The translations under genes and the position numbers were made by a program. Below are positions 37,301-49,279 of a stretch of 64,000 bases of DNA, piece by piece. The stretch's first letter is position 1. The number at the start of each line of letters is the position of its first letter. The stretch comes from Smittia aterrima (taxonomy: Eukaryota; Arthropoda; Insecta; Diptera; Chironomidae): NCBI GenBank assembly GCA_033063855.1, contig CP093830.1, positions 16,678,854 to 16,742,853 on the forward strand. The letters are read 5' to 3'. The notes under the pieces were generated by a model. That model was not told where the DNA came from. It searched no databases and saw only the letters and a program-made list of their open reading frames with translations.

Positions 37301-40300
37301 CACTGACGTAAAAGGAGAACAACTGCAACAATTTGATCTAAATCCATTTTAATCATTGCCAGACTATTTAAATAATCGATGAGCTAGTCCTCGTCAACAA
37401 GTAATTAACGCAGAAGCTCTGCGACAGCCCTCGAAACTCTCTCTCTTTCGTTGAGACATTACAATATAAAATAACTCAAACACGTGACATTTGTCATTCT
37501 TTGTGATTCCTATAATTGAAAATACAGCGGAACGTAACGAGTTAGTCAGAGAAGTGATCAAAGACAGTGATTTTCGAGAATTGATACTGTGAAGATGTGA
37601 AAAATTTTGTTTCTTGATTTTATTGAAAAGTGATTAAGATTTAAAAATGAAAAACTCAACTTGGAATCTATCAAATAAAGATTTTTATTCTCAGAACTTC
37701 GTTTATTATCATACTCCTTTCGTGCATCAACGAATCGTTCAATGCGACAATGGACTTTGCGACGAATTTAAAAACTGTCATTTAACATCTGTCCCAGAAA
37801 TAATTCCGATATTAAATCATTATCGTCCTTCAAACGAAAGAGCTTTTCTTCAGAACTATCTTCACTTAGCTAGTTCACATCAATGGCAATCAAGTGACAT
37901 TGCAAGTAAAGAAAAAATAAATTCAAGCATCAAGTTTCAAGACCGCAATAAGAAGTTAGATTTTAAAGTGAATTTCCGCGATGAAAATAGAAAGTTCGAT
38001 CGATGCTTCCATCGAGAGGAAATGTCATCGGAGGCTCATCAACCTAAGAAGAAATGGATTCGTCATTACATGACCGGTAAAATGTATAAAATTAAACTTC
38101 CAGGAGTCACGTACATAAAGTATCCTCAGAAGCAAGCTGTTACAAAACGACTTTCGAAATTTCTATATCCTTTCCACCCACGAGCAGCTCCTGAGGCTTC
38201 ACAAACATTCGCTTCCAACTTTCATTTATGATTAGGTAACGCTTCTTTAAAAAAGAACGGAACTTTGCTTTCCTTGCGAGACAATAATTTGATTATTGCT
38301 CGGTAGAAGAAAATTGAAAGAAAACAAGTTTATATAAGAAGTCTATCACGTTGTTTCATGGTACACACGCGAATGAAAGTTCCTTCGTTGACAATTTTTA
38401 CTCAAAACACTTTTTTACTTTGACAAAAAAAAAATTGATCCGAGGATTGAGTCATTTTTATCTGATTAACGAAGTTTATAAGTCCGCGTGTCAGTGAATC
38501 ACGTGTCCCAAAGTAGATAACTCATGAAATGAATTGTTCTCTACTCTTTTTGCTTTATTGTGAAAAAAATCTCTTTTAATTGTTCGCTGCTGTCTACGAA
38601 TTCAACTTGACAACATGTTGATGGTGTTATGTAAACTTTAAACAAAGATTTCTTGTTTTAACGCGAGATCCAAAAAGAACGCTCAATATTCTTCTGGTTG
38701 TGTGCTTTGTGCTTGTGTATTGCTGTAAGAGAGGAAGTGTCTGATAGAATGCGTTTTCAACGAGAGAGGGAGAGAGAAAATACTTTTGAATGGCTTTTCC
38801 GATTTTCCAACACAAAAATGATTTTTATCCGGTTTCATGAAAGCGTTGATTGTGTTCGTCACAACTCACACATCTCAGCAGCGTGGATGGTTTCATTCAA
38901 TACGATTGTGTCAGATTAATATTATCAATGACATTAGAATGACTTCTTTATCTTCTCAGCATAAACAAAACATTTTTTTCTGAAGTTACATTGCAATTAG
39001 ATATTTTTATCCGACGATTAATTAAATTGCTTTTCTTTTCTCTCTTTCGTAGAAGAAACCAAGCCAAGCTCAGAGTCACTGACGACGACGACGACTCCTC
39101 CGTCTCTCGTTGTGATCTCGCATCCAGTAAATAATTTTACACCACAGCCCGTTACAATAGATTTATCAAAAAATTCGGTGATTCCGCTTGGCGTCAGCAA
39201 TTTATCGAGTAGCAATGTCAATGTTTATAACATCGATGAATCACAGACGAGCTTAAATTTAAGTGCAGAGTCTAGCGGTTATGTAAGCAACAGTACAACT
39301 TCAAGTCTAAATCAAAGTGCGACCAATGGCGATTACATTGATTCGGAGAAACCTTCGCTTCAATCCACCTTCAGTGCCCTGCCAATGCCACCTTCAGCAT
39401 CAAATGGCAGGCGGCGGACAATCAGCTCTAACAGCAACAGGTATTCATTGAATTTTTTATTTTAAAAGTCTGATTTTCAATAAAAAATATTCTCACAGTA
39501 GCACTTTGCGCAGCCCATCGACCGTTCGTGCTGGAACACGTGAGGTTCACAACAAACTAGAAAAGAACCGTCGCGCTCATCTCAAGGAATGTTTTGAAGC
39601 TTTGAAGAAACAACTTCCCATTACACCCGACGAGAAGAAGACTTCGAATTTGTCGATTCTTGGAGCAGCTATCAGACACATCACGGTAAGCTTTCTCTAA
39701 TCTTCAAAAATTTCTTTTTGATTCTAATCAAATATTTACAGTTTCTTAAAAGAAAAGAAAGAGAGTTTGAGCACGAAATGGAACGACTCGCAAAGGATAA
39801 GATTGCTGCCCAAAATCGCATCTTGTTTTTGAAACGAGAACTTGCGCAATGGGACATTGATTTTACAAAGCTCATTCCTGAACAAACCGACATCATTGCT
39901 GTCAAGTCAGAGCGATCAGGTAAAGCTGACAAATATGAAATTCCTTTAAAATTCAATTGAATTAACTTTCGAATTTCTTGCAGATCTTTTAAATGATGGA
40001 TCGGTAAAAGGAAATCTGATGTACAGCTCCACGAGTTCACTTTCTAGCATTGCCATTACAACGTCTCCTGCTTCCACGAGCAACTATGCAACTGTAAGTT
40101 CCTTTAAACTATTTCCATATCCGCAATTCTCAATCTTTCCACTTTCAGTCTACGAATTTATCGCCCAATATCATCGCATTGCCAAGCTCGCCTCCTCGAA
40201 TGACAATGATAAACAACTGCAGTCCAATGGTGCCTCTCTCAACGATGACACCGAAGTCCAAGCACGACGACGTCTTATCGAAAGTCACCATAAATCCCAT

Positions 40301-41618
40301 CAAAATGTTGCCGAACTCATCGACAAAGACACAAATGATGACAAACACTCCTACAACTGTTGGAATCCACAATCAAATGCCATCAGGAATGAACTTGATT
40401 GCTGGCGAGATTCCATCGTCATATCAGTCGATGTCATTGAATTTACAGGCTGCAATATCATCAATACCGCAAATGAATGGAGTCAAGAATGGTTTAAAAG
40501 GATGCAACAGGTAACTGCTTTCTCTTTAAAGTGTCGTCGACGGTTTCTGATTCAAAAAAGTTTTCATCAAAACAGCAAAGACTCGAACAAATCGTTGTCT
40601 CCTGTTATCACGTCAACGATATCGACCAGCATAACTCCTACTCAAATCACAACACACTCAGAGAATAAAAGGGACCCGAACGAGCCTCCGACAAAATTGA
40701 TTAAGTTGATCAACGGCAGCGCAATATTAGCACCAATGGACAAAGATAGCAAAATGTTGCACTCGGGTCAACTGACACTGCAACAGGTGATGGTGATTAT
40801 ATTTTCGTGGGTTAAGCGGAGCTTTTAACGAGTTCAATTACTTTTAGGTTGTTGGCGGAGGAGGATTGGTTGTAAGTCCCATTCAATTGGTAGCATCATC
40901 GCAAGGCTTCAAGGTCATTGGTCAACCGAATGGCGTAACTACAATAGAACTAAGCACTCCTAGTACACACAGTGAGTTTAATGAGTTTTTAATTATCAAA
41001 CGATTGTAAAGAAAGAGAATTTTTAGTTAATGGTCATCCAACAAATGCGATACATCATCGGTCCCATCAATTAACGTCTCACTCGCAACCGGGAAATCTC
41101 CAGAAATTACTTATGAACGGCAACGCGAACTTGTCATCTTCCAATAATAACGCAGCGACAATTGCGCAACAAGGAGCGAATGGCAGTCGACTTGCGCCAG
41201 GAGGAGCTGAATTGAATCTTCTACCTTCGAACACAACAAATAGCGGTGCCATTTATCGAAATCAGGGAAAGCTGGCCATCAAAGGTGAGAATCGAGATAT
41301 TAAAAATTGGAACTTTTTTTTAAATTTTGTTTAATTCAGAAACGACAAACTCAAACCGAGTTCATGTGATGCAGTCAACACCAACGATAGTCATGTCGCA
41401 GCCTCAAAATATCAACATCATAACATCGTCGCCACAATTTGTTGGAAAAGTAAGTTCAATCAGGGTTTTTATTTAATCAAATCTAAACTAAAAATCTTCT
41501 TCAGATGATGCCGAGTGGACCGCAATTTTTGAATGCGAAACCGATGATAGTTATGAATCACAATGGAAATGGTAGTTCCACGAGTCCTTCTATAGAAAGC
41601 GGGAAGATTCATAACTAA
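34387..41618 (+). CDS. Mnt: Mnt, Max-binding bHLH-leucine-zipper repressor
   Basis: Eleven coding exons join in frame to 719 aa: 34387-34504, 39053-39440, 39499-39685, 39742-39919, 39984-40093, 40149-40510, 40576-40786, 40848-40971, 41027-41284, 41340-41449 and 41505-41618. The first exon encodes an amphipathic SIN3-interaction helix (VDALLRAAQFIEEQE). A Ser/Thr-rich linker is followed by the bHLH at about 180-230, with basic region REVHNKLEKNRRAHLKE and helix 2 KTSNLSILGAAIRHI. A leucine-zipper helix (FLKRKEREFEHEMERLAKDK) follows directly. The C-terminal ~440 residues are low complexity and rich in Ser, Asn, Thr and Gln. The protein should dimerise with Max on CACGTG E-boxes in the nucleus and recruit Sin3/HDAC, opposing Myc. 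The 4.5 kb first intron separates the SID exon from the rest and holds a nested gene. AATAAA lies at 41,695-41,700. The SID plus Mnt-type bHLHZip makes this confident. Confidence 0.92.
37481..37486. promoter_or_regulatory. CACGTG E-box upstream of the nested gene
   Basis: A perfect palindromic CACGTG 166 bp before the nested start codon. This is the site class bound by Myc/Max and Mnt/Max dimers. Function is inferred; a six-base match can occur by chance. Confidence 0.35.
37647..38231 (+). CDS. Unrecognised single-exon gene nested in Mnt intron 1
   Basis: A 194-codon uninterrupted frame with a favourable start context (AAAAATGAAA). I do not recognise the protein. It is Lys/Arg/His-rich with no signal peptide, membrane span or known domain. 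Its most structured part is about residues 132-165, with KKKWIRHYMTGKMYKIKLPG followed by VTYIKYPQ. Two N-terminal Cys (QCDNGLCDEF) and scattered His occur. Upstream there is a TATA-like TATAATT at 37,511, an initiator-like TTAGTCAG around 37,543-37,549, and a perfect CACGTG E-box at 37,481-37,486. Length, amino-acid variety and the plausible promoter favour a real intronless gene on the same strand as its host. An alternative is a chance open frame or an alternative Mnt exon; no good splice junctions to Mnt were seen. Confidence 0.6.
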   Translation: MKNSTWNLSNKDFYSQNFVYYHTPFVHQRIVQCDNGLCDEFKNCHLTSVPEIIPILNHYRPSNERAFLQNYLHLASSHQWQSSDIASKEKINSSIKFQDRNKKLDFKVNFRDENRKFDRCFHREEMSSEAHQPKKKWIRHYMTGKMYKIKLPGVTYIKYPQKQAVTKRLSKFLYPFHPRAAPEASQTFASNFHL

Positions 41619-42704
41619 ACCAACACTGCTTCTCCAGTGAATGATGAGTCTGAATCAATGCTTTAAGTAATTGTCCGTTTTAAACTGGTGTAAAAATAAA
41701 ATGTTTAACTAACGCGCATAAGCGAAAAAAAAATATTAAAGTTAAAGTTTTTCCGACAACAAAGTTAAACGAGAAACTTTTTCTAGAAAGAAAAAGAGAT
41801 GAATAGTCGGTTAAGGAGTTGAAATGTTAAGTGATTTGAGATTAGGATTCTTCTTTTAATCTTGTTCTAAGTTCTGCCGAAGCGTTTGTCGCTTCGAGGA
41901 GATCAGTAGCTGAATCCTTAATCACTTATCATTCGATGGCAACGTTGTATTTAATTCTGTAAATATGAGTCAATGAGGAAATAGTAAACCAACATTGAGT
42001 ATTTTTTTATTACTAAAGAAATTGATTTCGTAAAAACTTTTCGTTATAATCCACTGACGATGAAATGTGCAAAAGAAGGAAATTAATCGTTGTGTAAAAT
42101 TAATTCGATGTTTAGAAGTTAAACAATGAAAGATTGAAGATTCTTTGGTGTGATAAATGAAAAGATTCTAGAAATTACAAAGCTTGCATCTAGAGTTTTA
42201 ACTTTCAAGTCAAAAATCGGTGAACAATCTTCAAAACTTTAAAGCATCCTTCGTTCTATTGATGGGATAATCTTTGAGAAAACAAAATTCGGCCGACAAA
42301 AAGAAAATTCAGGTGATATTTTTAATAATTCGATGAATGCATTTGCTTAACTAGAATCTTAATCGAAACTTGTAAAAATGATCAGATTTTGTCTAATTTC
42401 TTTTATTCAAACAAACAAAAGGAGGAAAAGTTTCACATCCCGTTCAGTTGGATTACTTTAGGTGACAAATTAGCAAAAATGTAAATAAGTACAACTTCAA
42501 TTTATTGATTTAAACTATTTTAAAAATGCTACAGAATAAACAAAATGAAGAAATATAAAGAAAAACTCTTTTTATCTAATTTCATTTTCAGTTCAAACTA
42601 AAACATCGTCAAACTTTCTAACAACATAAACAATTAATAACAAAAGAGATTTATTTAATGGAAATTTCATTGATTGCATAAAAGTGACTTGATCATCAGA
42701 GCTT
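41619..42704. other. Convergent 3' region of Mnt (+) and the NK2 gene (-)
   Basis: It contains the Mnt 3' UTR with AATAAA at 41,695-41,700 and, for the minus strand, a TTTATT (poly(A) signal in reverse) at about 42,650-42,655. No further gene seen. Confidence 0.6.
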
Positions 42705-45127
42705 TTAATTTCCCTGCCACCATTTCTGATTTTGAGCTGCGTTCGCTTCAATTGATTCACCGAAGAACGATCCATGAACTGGCTTTCCATCGCGAACTAA
42801 AATTGGAACGTGAACTCGTTTAATTGATGAAATTGCACTTGGTGATTGCTTTTCGTGAGTTGCTCGTTTCGTCTTGTAACGATGATTCTGAAACCAGATT
42901 TTCACTTGAGTCGGCGAAAGTCCAATTATGTTGGCGAGATTCTCTCGCTCAGGCGCTGACAAATAACGTTGTTGACGAAAACGTCGCTCGAGCTCGAAAG
43001 TTTGTGTCTTTGAGAACAAAACTCTTCTCTTTCTCTTCTTATCACTTGCACTTTGAGTCGAACGTAATGGAATTCCATTTGATGATTGTTGATTTGAAAT
43101 ATCATCTAAACTCTCTATACTTCCATCTATGCTTAGACTATCCGATTCAGGAATCTTTGATTCCGTTAGATCAGGGAAACTCTCCGGATTTAAAGCTTGA
43201 AGAGTTTGCAATGATGAACTCGACGCAACACTCGTCAAAGTCGTGTACTTGACGAATTGTTTTGATGCTACAGTTTCTTCTTGGCTAAGATGATTGTCCT
43301 CGACCTTTCTTGTGTTTGTTTGAAAATTACTATCAGCTGGTATTATTGCAGCAACTGCATTTGGGCTTGTTGAGTCAGGACTGGCTTGTGTTTGATTAGG
43401 ATTCGACTGTTGCTCGTAGTATGGCACTAAAGACGAAATTATCAAAACAAATTCGAAATGAAATCAAAACTTTCTCACCAAAATTGTTATTATTAGTGTC
43501 GCTCAATAGAAATCTATTGTTAGGTGGATTTGAAGGATAAGAATTCACTGAATCTGGAGCGAAATAAATATTTCCATTGTAAGTTGTAGGAGCTGTTCCA
43601 AAAGTTGTACTGTAGAAAGGCAAATCACTTTCGAACGTTGACAAAGTCGATGGAAGTATTTGCGGATGATAAGTCGAATAATAATGTTGTCGTGCTTGGT
43701 AATCGTTGTAATTATATAAAGAATAGTCCATAGGAGATCGAGGTTTAGCTTCGCTTGGATTCAATTGGAGAATGTCACTTATGTGAAAGCCGCCAGATGA
43801 TCGCTGAGGATTTTTGTCTATTCTTTAATGATGAGAAGAAGGAAAATGAATTTATTTAACGGAATTAAAAGAATAAATCTAGGTCGTTGTCATTACAAAG
43901 GCTTTTTCATATTGTAAATCAGATGAGCCATCATAAAATTTGGGTTCCATCGCCAAGGAAGCAGCGACCACAAAAGTTTCTCTCCATAAATCTTTGAATC
44001 CATTTCGCACTTTTAATTTAAAATCAACATCGAGTCAAACCACAAACAGTCTTGTTTGATTAATAATCAAAACTGAGGAAATATCCGAAGCTCAATCGAA
44101 AAGTTGAAGATATTTTCGGCTTTAGCCAATCGCGATTCAGTGGGTGGAGTCAAAAATCGTTACAAATTTCACGAAGTGTAGCAAATAAGGAATTTCTTTT
44201 GCCTTCGACTTGATGTGCATGTGAAAATTGCATAAAAATTATGTTTTGACATGGAAAACAATCATAATAGTTAGTAGTCCTCTCTTTCTACTTTTCGATG
44301 GTTCTTTACATTTTTTTTAACAAATTGGATTTTAACGATTGAGAATTGTGGGAACTTTCGCAGCTTCGAGCTTGAAGTGCTATTCGTTTCTTGGCTTGTT
44401 TGAAGAATTATGGCACATAAAGACGTAAAGTAAGCGCGATTGGAACTTTTGATGGCTCAATTTTCAGGAGTTTAATCAAACGACATGATAAGTGTCACTT
44501 GATTTCGGAAGAACAATCAATCATCATCGCTACGCAAGCATATGATGTTTCGTGACTGACGGTGCCAGTCGCTGCGAAACCACTCATCCGCTCAATTATT
44601 AATTACTTAAAGTATGATTTCCCTTTATTTGCTTTTGGCTTTCGTCGAGTTTTTATGGCTCTGAGAAAAAGAACATGCGGATCAATTCTTCGAGCGTAGA
44701 TTTCTTTCTAAATATTTTCCGATAAAATAAATTTCTTTGTTTAAAAATTATTCTAAGAGCTCTTCGTATGGTTTATGACATTGCAACGATCAACAGGTTG
44801 TGGGGATTGCATGTTAACTTTGCTTGACAATTTTCAGGTCGGAACTCTGTTATCTCAAGCAAAAACCTAAGGAAAACTGTTTGATGTTTGCTTCGAATGC
44901 AACTCCACAAAGTTATCAATCAGCAAACACATTGAACTAGTGCATCGCTATGGAAACTTGTGCAAATATTTAACAAGAATGTTCTTGAGGGCTCAGAATC
45001 ATTCAACTCACTCTTTATAGTCGTAATCGCCATAAGGTGGAATCATTTGAAAGCCCGGCTCATAACACTCTTCGACATTCACAAAATCAACTTGTCCACT
45101 TAAATTTTCCACTTGATTCGTGCACAT
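42705..45127 (-). CDS. vnd: NK2-class homeodomain protein, vnd-like
   Basis: Exons in transcript order are 45127-45012, 43822-43479 and 43426-42705, encoding 393 aa. A TN (tinman) repressor motif, GFHISDILQLN, lies at about residues 50-60. The homeodomain is at about 283-343 and begins KKRKRRVLFSKTQTFELERR; helix 3 is VKIWFQNHRYKTKR, with Gln50 and the NK2-class Tyr54. The short NK2-specific domain KRVHVPILVRDGKPV follows at about 353. TN + homeodomain + NK2-SD is the vnd/scarecrow (NKX2-2/NKX2-1) architecture. The TN sequence and homeodomain favour vnd, which represses lateral fates in the ventral nerve cord. The region between TN and homeodomain is Tyr/Asn/Ser/Pro-rich and unlike anything I recognise. 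Only ~25 residues follow the NK2-SD. A scarecrow-like assignment is the main alternative. Confidence 0.82.
43823..45011 (-). other. Intron 1 of the NK2 gene
   Basis: Donor GTGAGT on the minus strand at 45,011 and acceptor TTAAAG at 43,823. No gene inside. Confidence 0.65.
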
Positions 45128-46051
45128 GATTGTCGATGCTTATCAAAATGCTTAAAAACTCTTTTTACGATGCACTCAACTCGCTGCTCCCGAAAAAAAA
45201 AGCTTTCAACAGTCAATTAAAATCCTATTCAGAAGAATTGCCACCAAACACTCCAATCAACTCGACTTGACTGCAGGTACTTCCAATACACAAGCTCCAC
45301 TTGAGCTCGACTTTTTATCAATCGACTTATCAATAATATAAATTTCCGATAGCACTTTTATGTATTATCAATTTGCTTCTTATCAACTACCTTTAATAAA
45401 ACATCGACTGCTATGAGGAATCCGGGATTGGATCGTCTCGATCATCGATTGCTTGTTGTGAAGAAAAAAATATCCAAAAAAAAATCTTGAGAAAAAAAAA
45501 TTAAATTTCCAAATAGATTTCTTTCAAAAATCATAAATGAAATGGATTAACAAGACCAATTGCTATCTTATCAATTACGATGAATGATGTCGAAGTAATC
45601 CACTCTGAAGCCAACAACGTCGATAAGAGCAACTACAAAGTTTTATTGTACGAACATCAATTAAATTGCCAAAAAAAAATCAATCAATTTGTTATTGGTT
45701 GTTCAATCGACGTTAGAACAAGCAATAAACACGTACAATATTGATAAGCGCCGAGTATCATTTGGAAAGTCATTGTAGAGGCTACGATGAGAGCTTTTAG
45801 TCTTCAATGGTTTAACGAGCTACAAATCAAAATTAATTCCTAACCATTAAAGTTGAAGTGTTGCTCTTAATAATTAACAGGAAACTCCAAAGTAGAAGTG
45901 GCCCTTGAATCTCTGCACTTCACATGTCACTTCACACAATTGACACTCAAATTGTTAATCAACTTTTTTTTTTCGGAAGTTTTCTCAAGATATTTTGATT
46001 TAGGATATAACGAAAGAAAAAACATTTTTAATTTATAATTCAAGGGAAACT
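45128..46051. other. Upstream region of the NK2 gene / downstream of ZAD gene A
   Basis: It holds the NK2 promoter region and the 3' flank of the first zinc-finger gene. Several poly-A and poly-T tracts occur; no gene seen. Confidence 0.5.
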
Positions 46052-47449
46052 TTATTTCAAAAATTGCATGTTTTCCACAGTTTCTTTAAGTTTTCGATAT
46101 TCTTTGGGGAGGAGATTTGAATGTCGATCGCAGATATGACGTCTCATTTGCTCCTTGTAACTGTTTTTGTATTTGCAGTCAATAATTGTGCAATGCATTT
46201 GAAATTTAATGTGACAGTTTTGAACATGATCCATTAGGAGCATTGCTGAGTCACAAGCTTCACCACAATCTTCGTATTGACATATAAAATCTTTCGATTG
46301 TACATTAGGTTTTACATGTTTTTGTTTATGAGTTTTGAGAAACTCTGCTGAGATAAAAACTTTGTTGCAACCTTCGTATTCACATTTAAAAATATCTGAT
46401 TTGCTCACGATGCGGTACTTAAAATTTGTTGAGTTGAATGCTCCGCTAGAGCCTAGTACCTTACAAATATTCTTTTTCACGTGCTTCTTGTCAATGTGTA
46501 TCTTTAGCAGTTGCTTCAGTCCAAAAGTTTGTCCACACAAGCTGCACTGGAAATGTTTGTTTTTAGATTGAACATAGTGGACAGCGATAATATGAAGATT
46601 TAAGGACTTGGCAGAGGAAAATATCTGCTCACAATCGTGGCATTCGTGTGAGTTTATTTGATGAGCTACATCAAAATGATTCTTCAAGCTTAGTACATCG
46701 AGAAACTTCATTTCACAGCTGGGACAAGTAAACTTCTTTGTTGGTTCTTCTAAATGAAAATTTCTTTTGTGTTCGTAAACTTTGCTAGTACTGCAAGGAT
46801 TTTCTCTATTATCTCGAATATGCGTTTTTAAATGTTTAGAAATTTTAGATTTCCACCAGAATCGTTTGGCACAAAAGTCACAAGTAAATTTTTTTTCGTT
46901 ACGAACATTGCTTGAACGAGGAGCAGCTTTTCTTGAAGGTCTACGACGGGTCGAAGCAGTTTCATCTTGAAATTGATTCTCACTACCTATTTCAAGAATC
47001 AATAACTCTGGCGAATCCTTTTTAATTATTTGAGTTCTGTTCATATCTTTATCAGGCTCTTCTTTTTTAGAGGTTTTGTTTTCTTTAAATTCAAGTTTTT
47101 TCGTCATGTCCACAAAAGGTTGAAGGTCATTTCTTAGCTGATCTTGCTTTTGGATAACGTGTTTCTTGAACGATTCAATATCTCTCTTAGATTGAATCTT
47201 AGTGAAGCAACTGCTACACAATTTGTCTGACAAATTACCGAATGGAAAGATCTAAAATAGAAAATTGAGTTATTATATACAATCAAATTTTTGTTTATAA
47301 TAATTTACATTTTCACGAAAAATTTCAAATATTTGCTTGTTGATGTCTGTTGTGACGATGTTTTGCAGTTCGTGGTCTTCTAATGCTTCAATACACAGTT
47401 TGCACTTTGACCTGAAGCAGCTGCTTTCGAATTTACTCGAATTATTCAT
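46052..47449 (-). CDS. ZAD-C2H2 zinc-finger protein A (divergent member)
   Basis: Exon 1 is 47449-47309 and exon 2 is 47251-46052, phase 0, encoding 446 aa. The N-terminal zinc-finger-associated domain (ZAD) has its Cys pairs split across the intron: CKLC (16-19) in exon 1 and CSSC (59-62) in exon 2. ZADs mediate dimerisation. An acidic/basic linker with RRRPSRKAAPRS is followed by about seven intact C2H2 fingers beginning CDFCAKRF. Two finger positions are broken: one lacks its Cys-pair region (NPCSTSKVYEHKRNFH), and another (CKVLGSSGAFNSTNF) has lost its Cys/His pattern. It ends EYRKLKETVENMQFLK, a tail shared by the whole array. It should be a nuclear DNA-binding factor; the target is unknown. 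This is the most divergent and probably oldest-separated intact member. Confidence 0.88.
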
Positions 47450-47686
47450 TTTTAAGGAATTTGTTGAGGCTTCTCTTGAATTTGTTTGTTTTGATCTGAT
47501 TTCGCTCCAGTTCGTTGACCATCAAAAATCTACGGCACCGTTGAAAAAATACACGCAAATTTAAATATCTAAGCGAAGAAAATATACAAATTTGTCATAT
47601 CTATGCAGTTCACTGTGAAAGTTTTACACAATTGTCATTCAAATTGTTAATCTCTATTTAGTCTCATTTTTCAAGAAAAATTTGAT
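47450..47686. repeat. ZAD-array spacer repeat, copy 1 (A/B)
   Basis: This spacer of about 240 bp is nearly identical to 49,043-49,279 and similar to 51,922-52,147. It begins TTTAAGGAATTTGTTGAGG and contains CGGCACCGTTGAA. It carries the promoter side of gene A and the 3' flank of gene B. Confidence 0.8.
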
Positions 47687-49042
47687 TTATTTATTTCGTT
47701 CAAGCCTCAAAAATTTCATGTTTTTTACAGTTTCTTCAAGCTTTCGATATTCGTCGAACCCGAGATCTTTATGTCGATTCTTTATATGATATTTCATATA
47801 AACTTTGTTAAAGTTTTCATAACTGCAGCCATCAATTGGACAATTCATCCTTAACTTGAGGTGATAGAAATCTACATGTCTTCTAAGGAGACTTGCTGAG
47901 GCGTAAGCTTTATCGCAATCTTCGTATTCACATTCAAAATCTTTTGATCCCACATGAGCTACCGCTATGTGCATTTGAAGACCTGTTGCTCTGCTAAACG
48001 ATTTGCTACAGTCTGGCTCCATACAAATGTGCTTTTTCGCCTCGTGTTTCTGTTCAGTATGTCTCTTAAGCTGTCGATTCAGTCCAAAAGTCTGTCCACA
48101 CAAGCTGCACTGGAAAGGTTTAATTTCTGTGTGGACAGCCCTGATATGAAGCTTTAACCCTTCAAGAGTGTAAAATATCTTATCACAATCCTGGCATTTG
48201 TGTTCCTTTCTACGATGAGCAACATCAAAATGTCTCTGTATGCTGCACGCATCGTGATATTCCTTTCCACAGCTGGGACAAATAAACCTTCCTGTTGGTT
48301 TTTCTAAATGAATAATTCTTTTGTGTGCGTAAACTTTGCTAAATGTTTGAAAGAGCTTTCCACAAGTACTGCAAGGATACACGGTTTCTCTTTTATCTCG
48401 AATATGCGTTGGAAAGTGCTCAGACATTTTCGATTTCGACCAGAATCCTTTGCCACAGTAGTCACAAATAAATCTTATTTTCCTGGAATGCTTCGATTTT
48501 GTTGATGATTGTTTGGGAAAGTCTTTAGCAGAATCCTTGAATTTATAAGTTTTAACATTGGCAGCTTTTCTTGAAGGTCTGCGACGGATTGAAGCAATTT
48601 CTTGAAAGAGATTCATATCTTCAGGAATCAATTCTTCAGGCTCTTCTTTTTTAATAACTACTTCTTCAAAGAAAATGGTCTCGCTGTCTTCAAGTTCAAG
48701 TTTTACAGTCACGTTCACGAAAGGTTGAAAATCATTTCTTAGTTGATCCTGCTTTTGGATAATTTGTTTCTTGAACGATGCAATATCTTGAATCTTAATG
48801 AAGCAACTGTCGCACAGTTTGTCTGACAAATTACCGAATGGAAAGAGCTAAAATAGATAATGAAATTATTATTTAGAATAAAATTTTGGTTGATAATTTA
48901 CATTTTCAGGAAATAAATCAAATATTTGTTCTTCGATGTGTGTTGTGACGATGTTTTGCAGTTCGTGGTCTTCTAATGCTTCAATACACAGTTTGCACTT
49001 TGACCTGAAGCCGCTGCTTTCGAATTTACTCGAATTATTCAT
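47687..49042 (-). CDS. ZAD-C2H2 zinc-finger protein B
   Basis: Exon 1 is 49042-48902 and exon 2 is 48847-47687, encoding 433 aa. The ZAD has CKLC and CDSC pairs. The linker has an acidic stretch (IKKEEPEELIPEDMN) and the array's RRRPSRKAANVK basic patch. Eight C2H2 fingers follow, from CDYCGKGFWSKSKMSEHFPTH to CPIDGCSYENFNK, the last three with the longer CxxxxC spacing. The conserved tail is EYRKLEETVKNMKFLRLERN. Compared with protein C it lacks the first finger, replaced by KSKHS. The spacer upstream and downstream of this gene is nearly identical to that of its neighbours. Likely a nuclear DNA-binding regulator of unknown target. Confidence 0.9.
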
Positions 49043-49279
49043 TTTTAAGGAATTTGTTGAGGCTTCTCTTGAATTTGTTTGTTTTGATCTGATTTCGCTC
49101 CAGTTCGTTGACCATCAAAAATCTACGGCACCGTTGAAAAAATACGCGCAAATTTAAATATCTAAGCGAAGAAAATATACAAATTTGTCATATCTATGCA
49201 GTTCACTGTGAAAGTTTTACACAATTGTCATTCAAATTGTTAATCTCTATTTAGTCTCATTTTTCAAGAAAAATTTGAA
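49043..49279. repeat. ZAD-array spacer repeat, copy 2 (B/C)
   Basis: Nearly base-for-base the same as copy 1, differing by a few substitutions (for example ATACACGC versus ATACGCGC). It should include the promoter of gene B. Confidence 0.8.

Larger units (their letters stand above)
34505..39052 (+). other. Intron 1 of Mnt (hosts a nested gene)
   Basis: Donor GTAAGC and acceptor TTTCGTAG. Apart from the nested open frame at 37,647-38,231, the other open frames (for example 35,562-36,135) are short, biased in composition and not convincing. Confidence 0.65.

Noticed and set aside
40019..40828. 269-codon plus-strand frame in Mnt
   Set aside because: It runs through two introns; the spliced Mnt frame in the same interval keeps phase through all exons, so this is a by-product.
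42824..43252. 142-codon plus-strand frame opposite the NK2 homeodomain
   Set aside because: Antisense shadow of the homeobox exon, with no domain of its own.
46335..46571. Plus-strand frames opposite each zinc-finger gene (also around 47,954; 49,541; 52,409; 53,063)
   Set aside because: They recur at the same place in every unit because they mirror the conserved finger codons on the minus strand.
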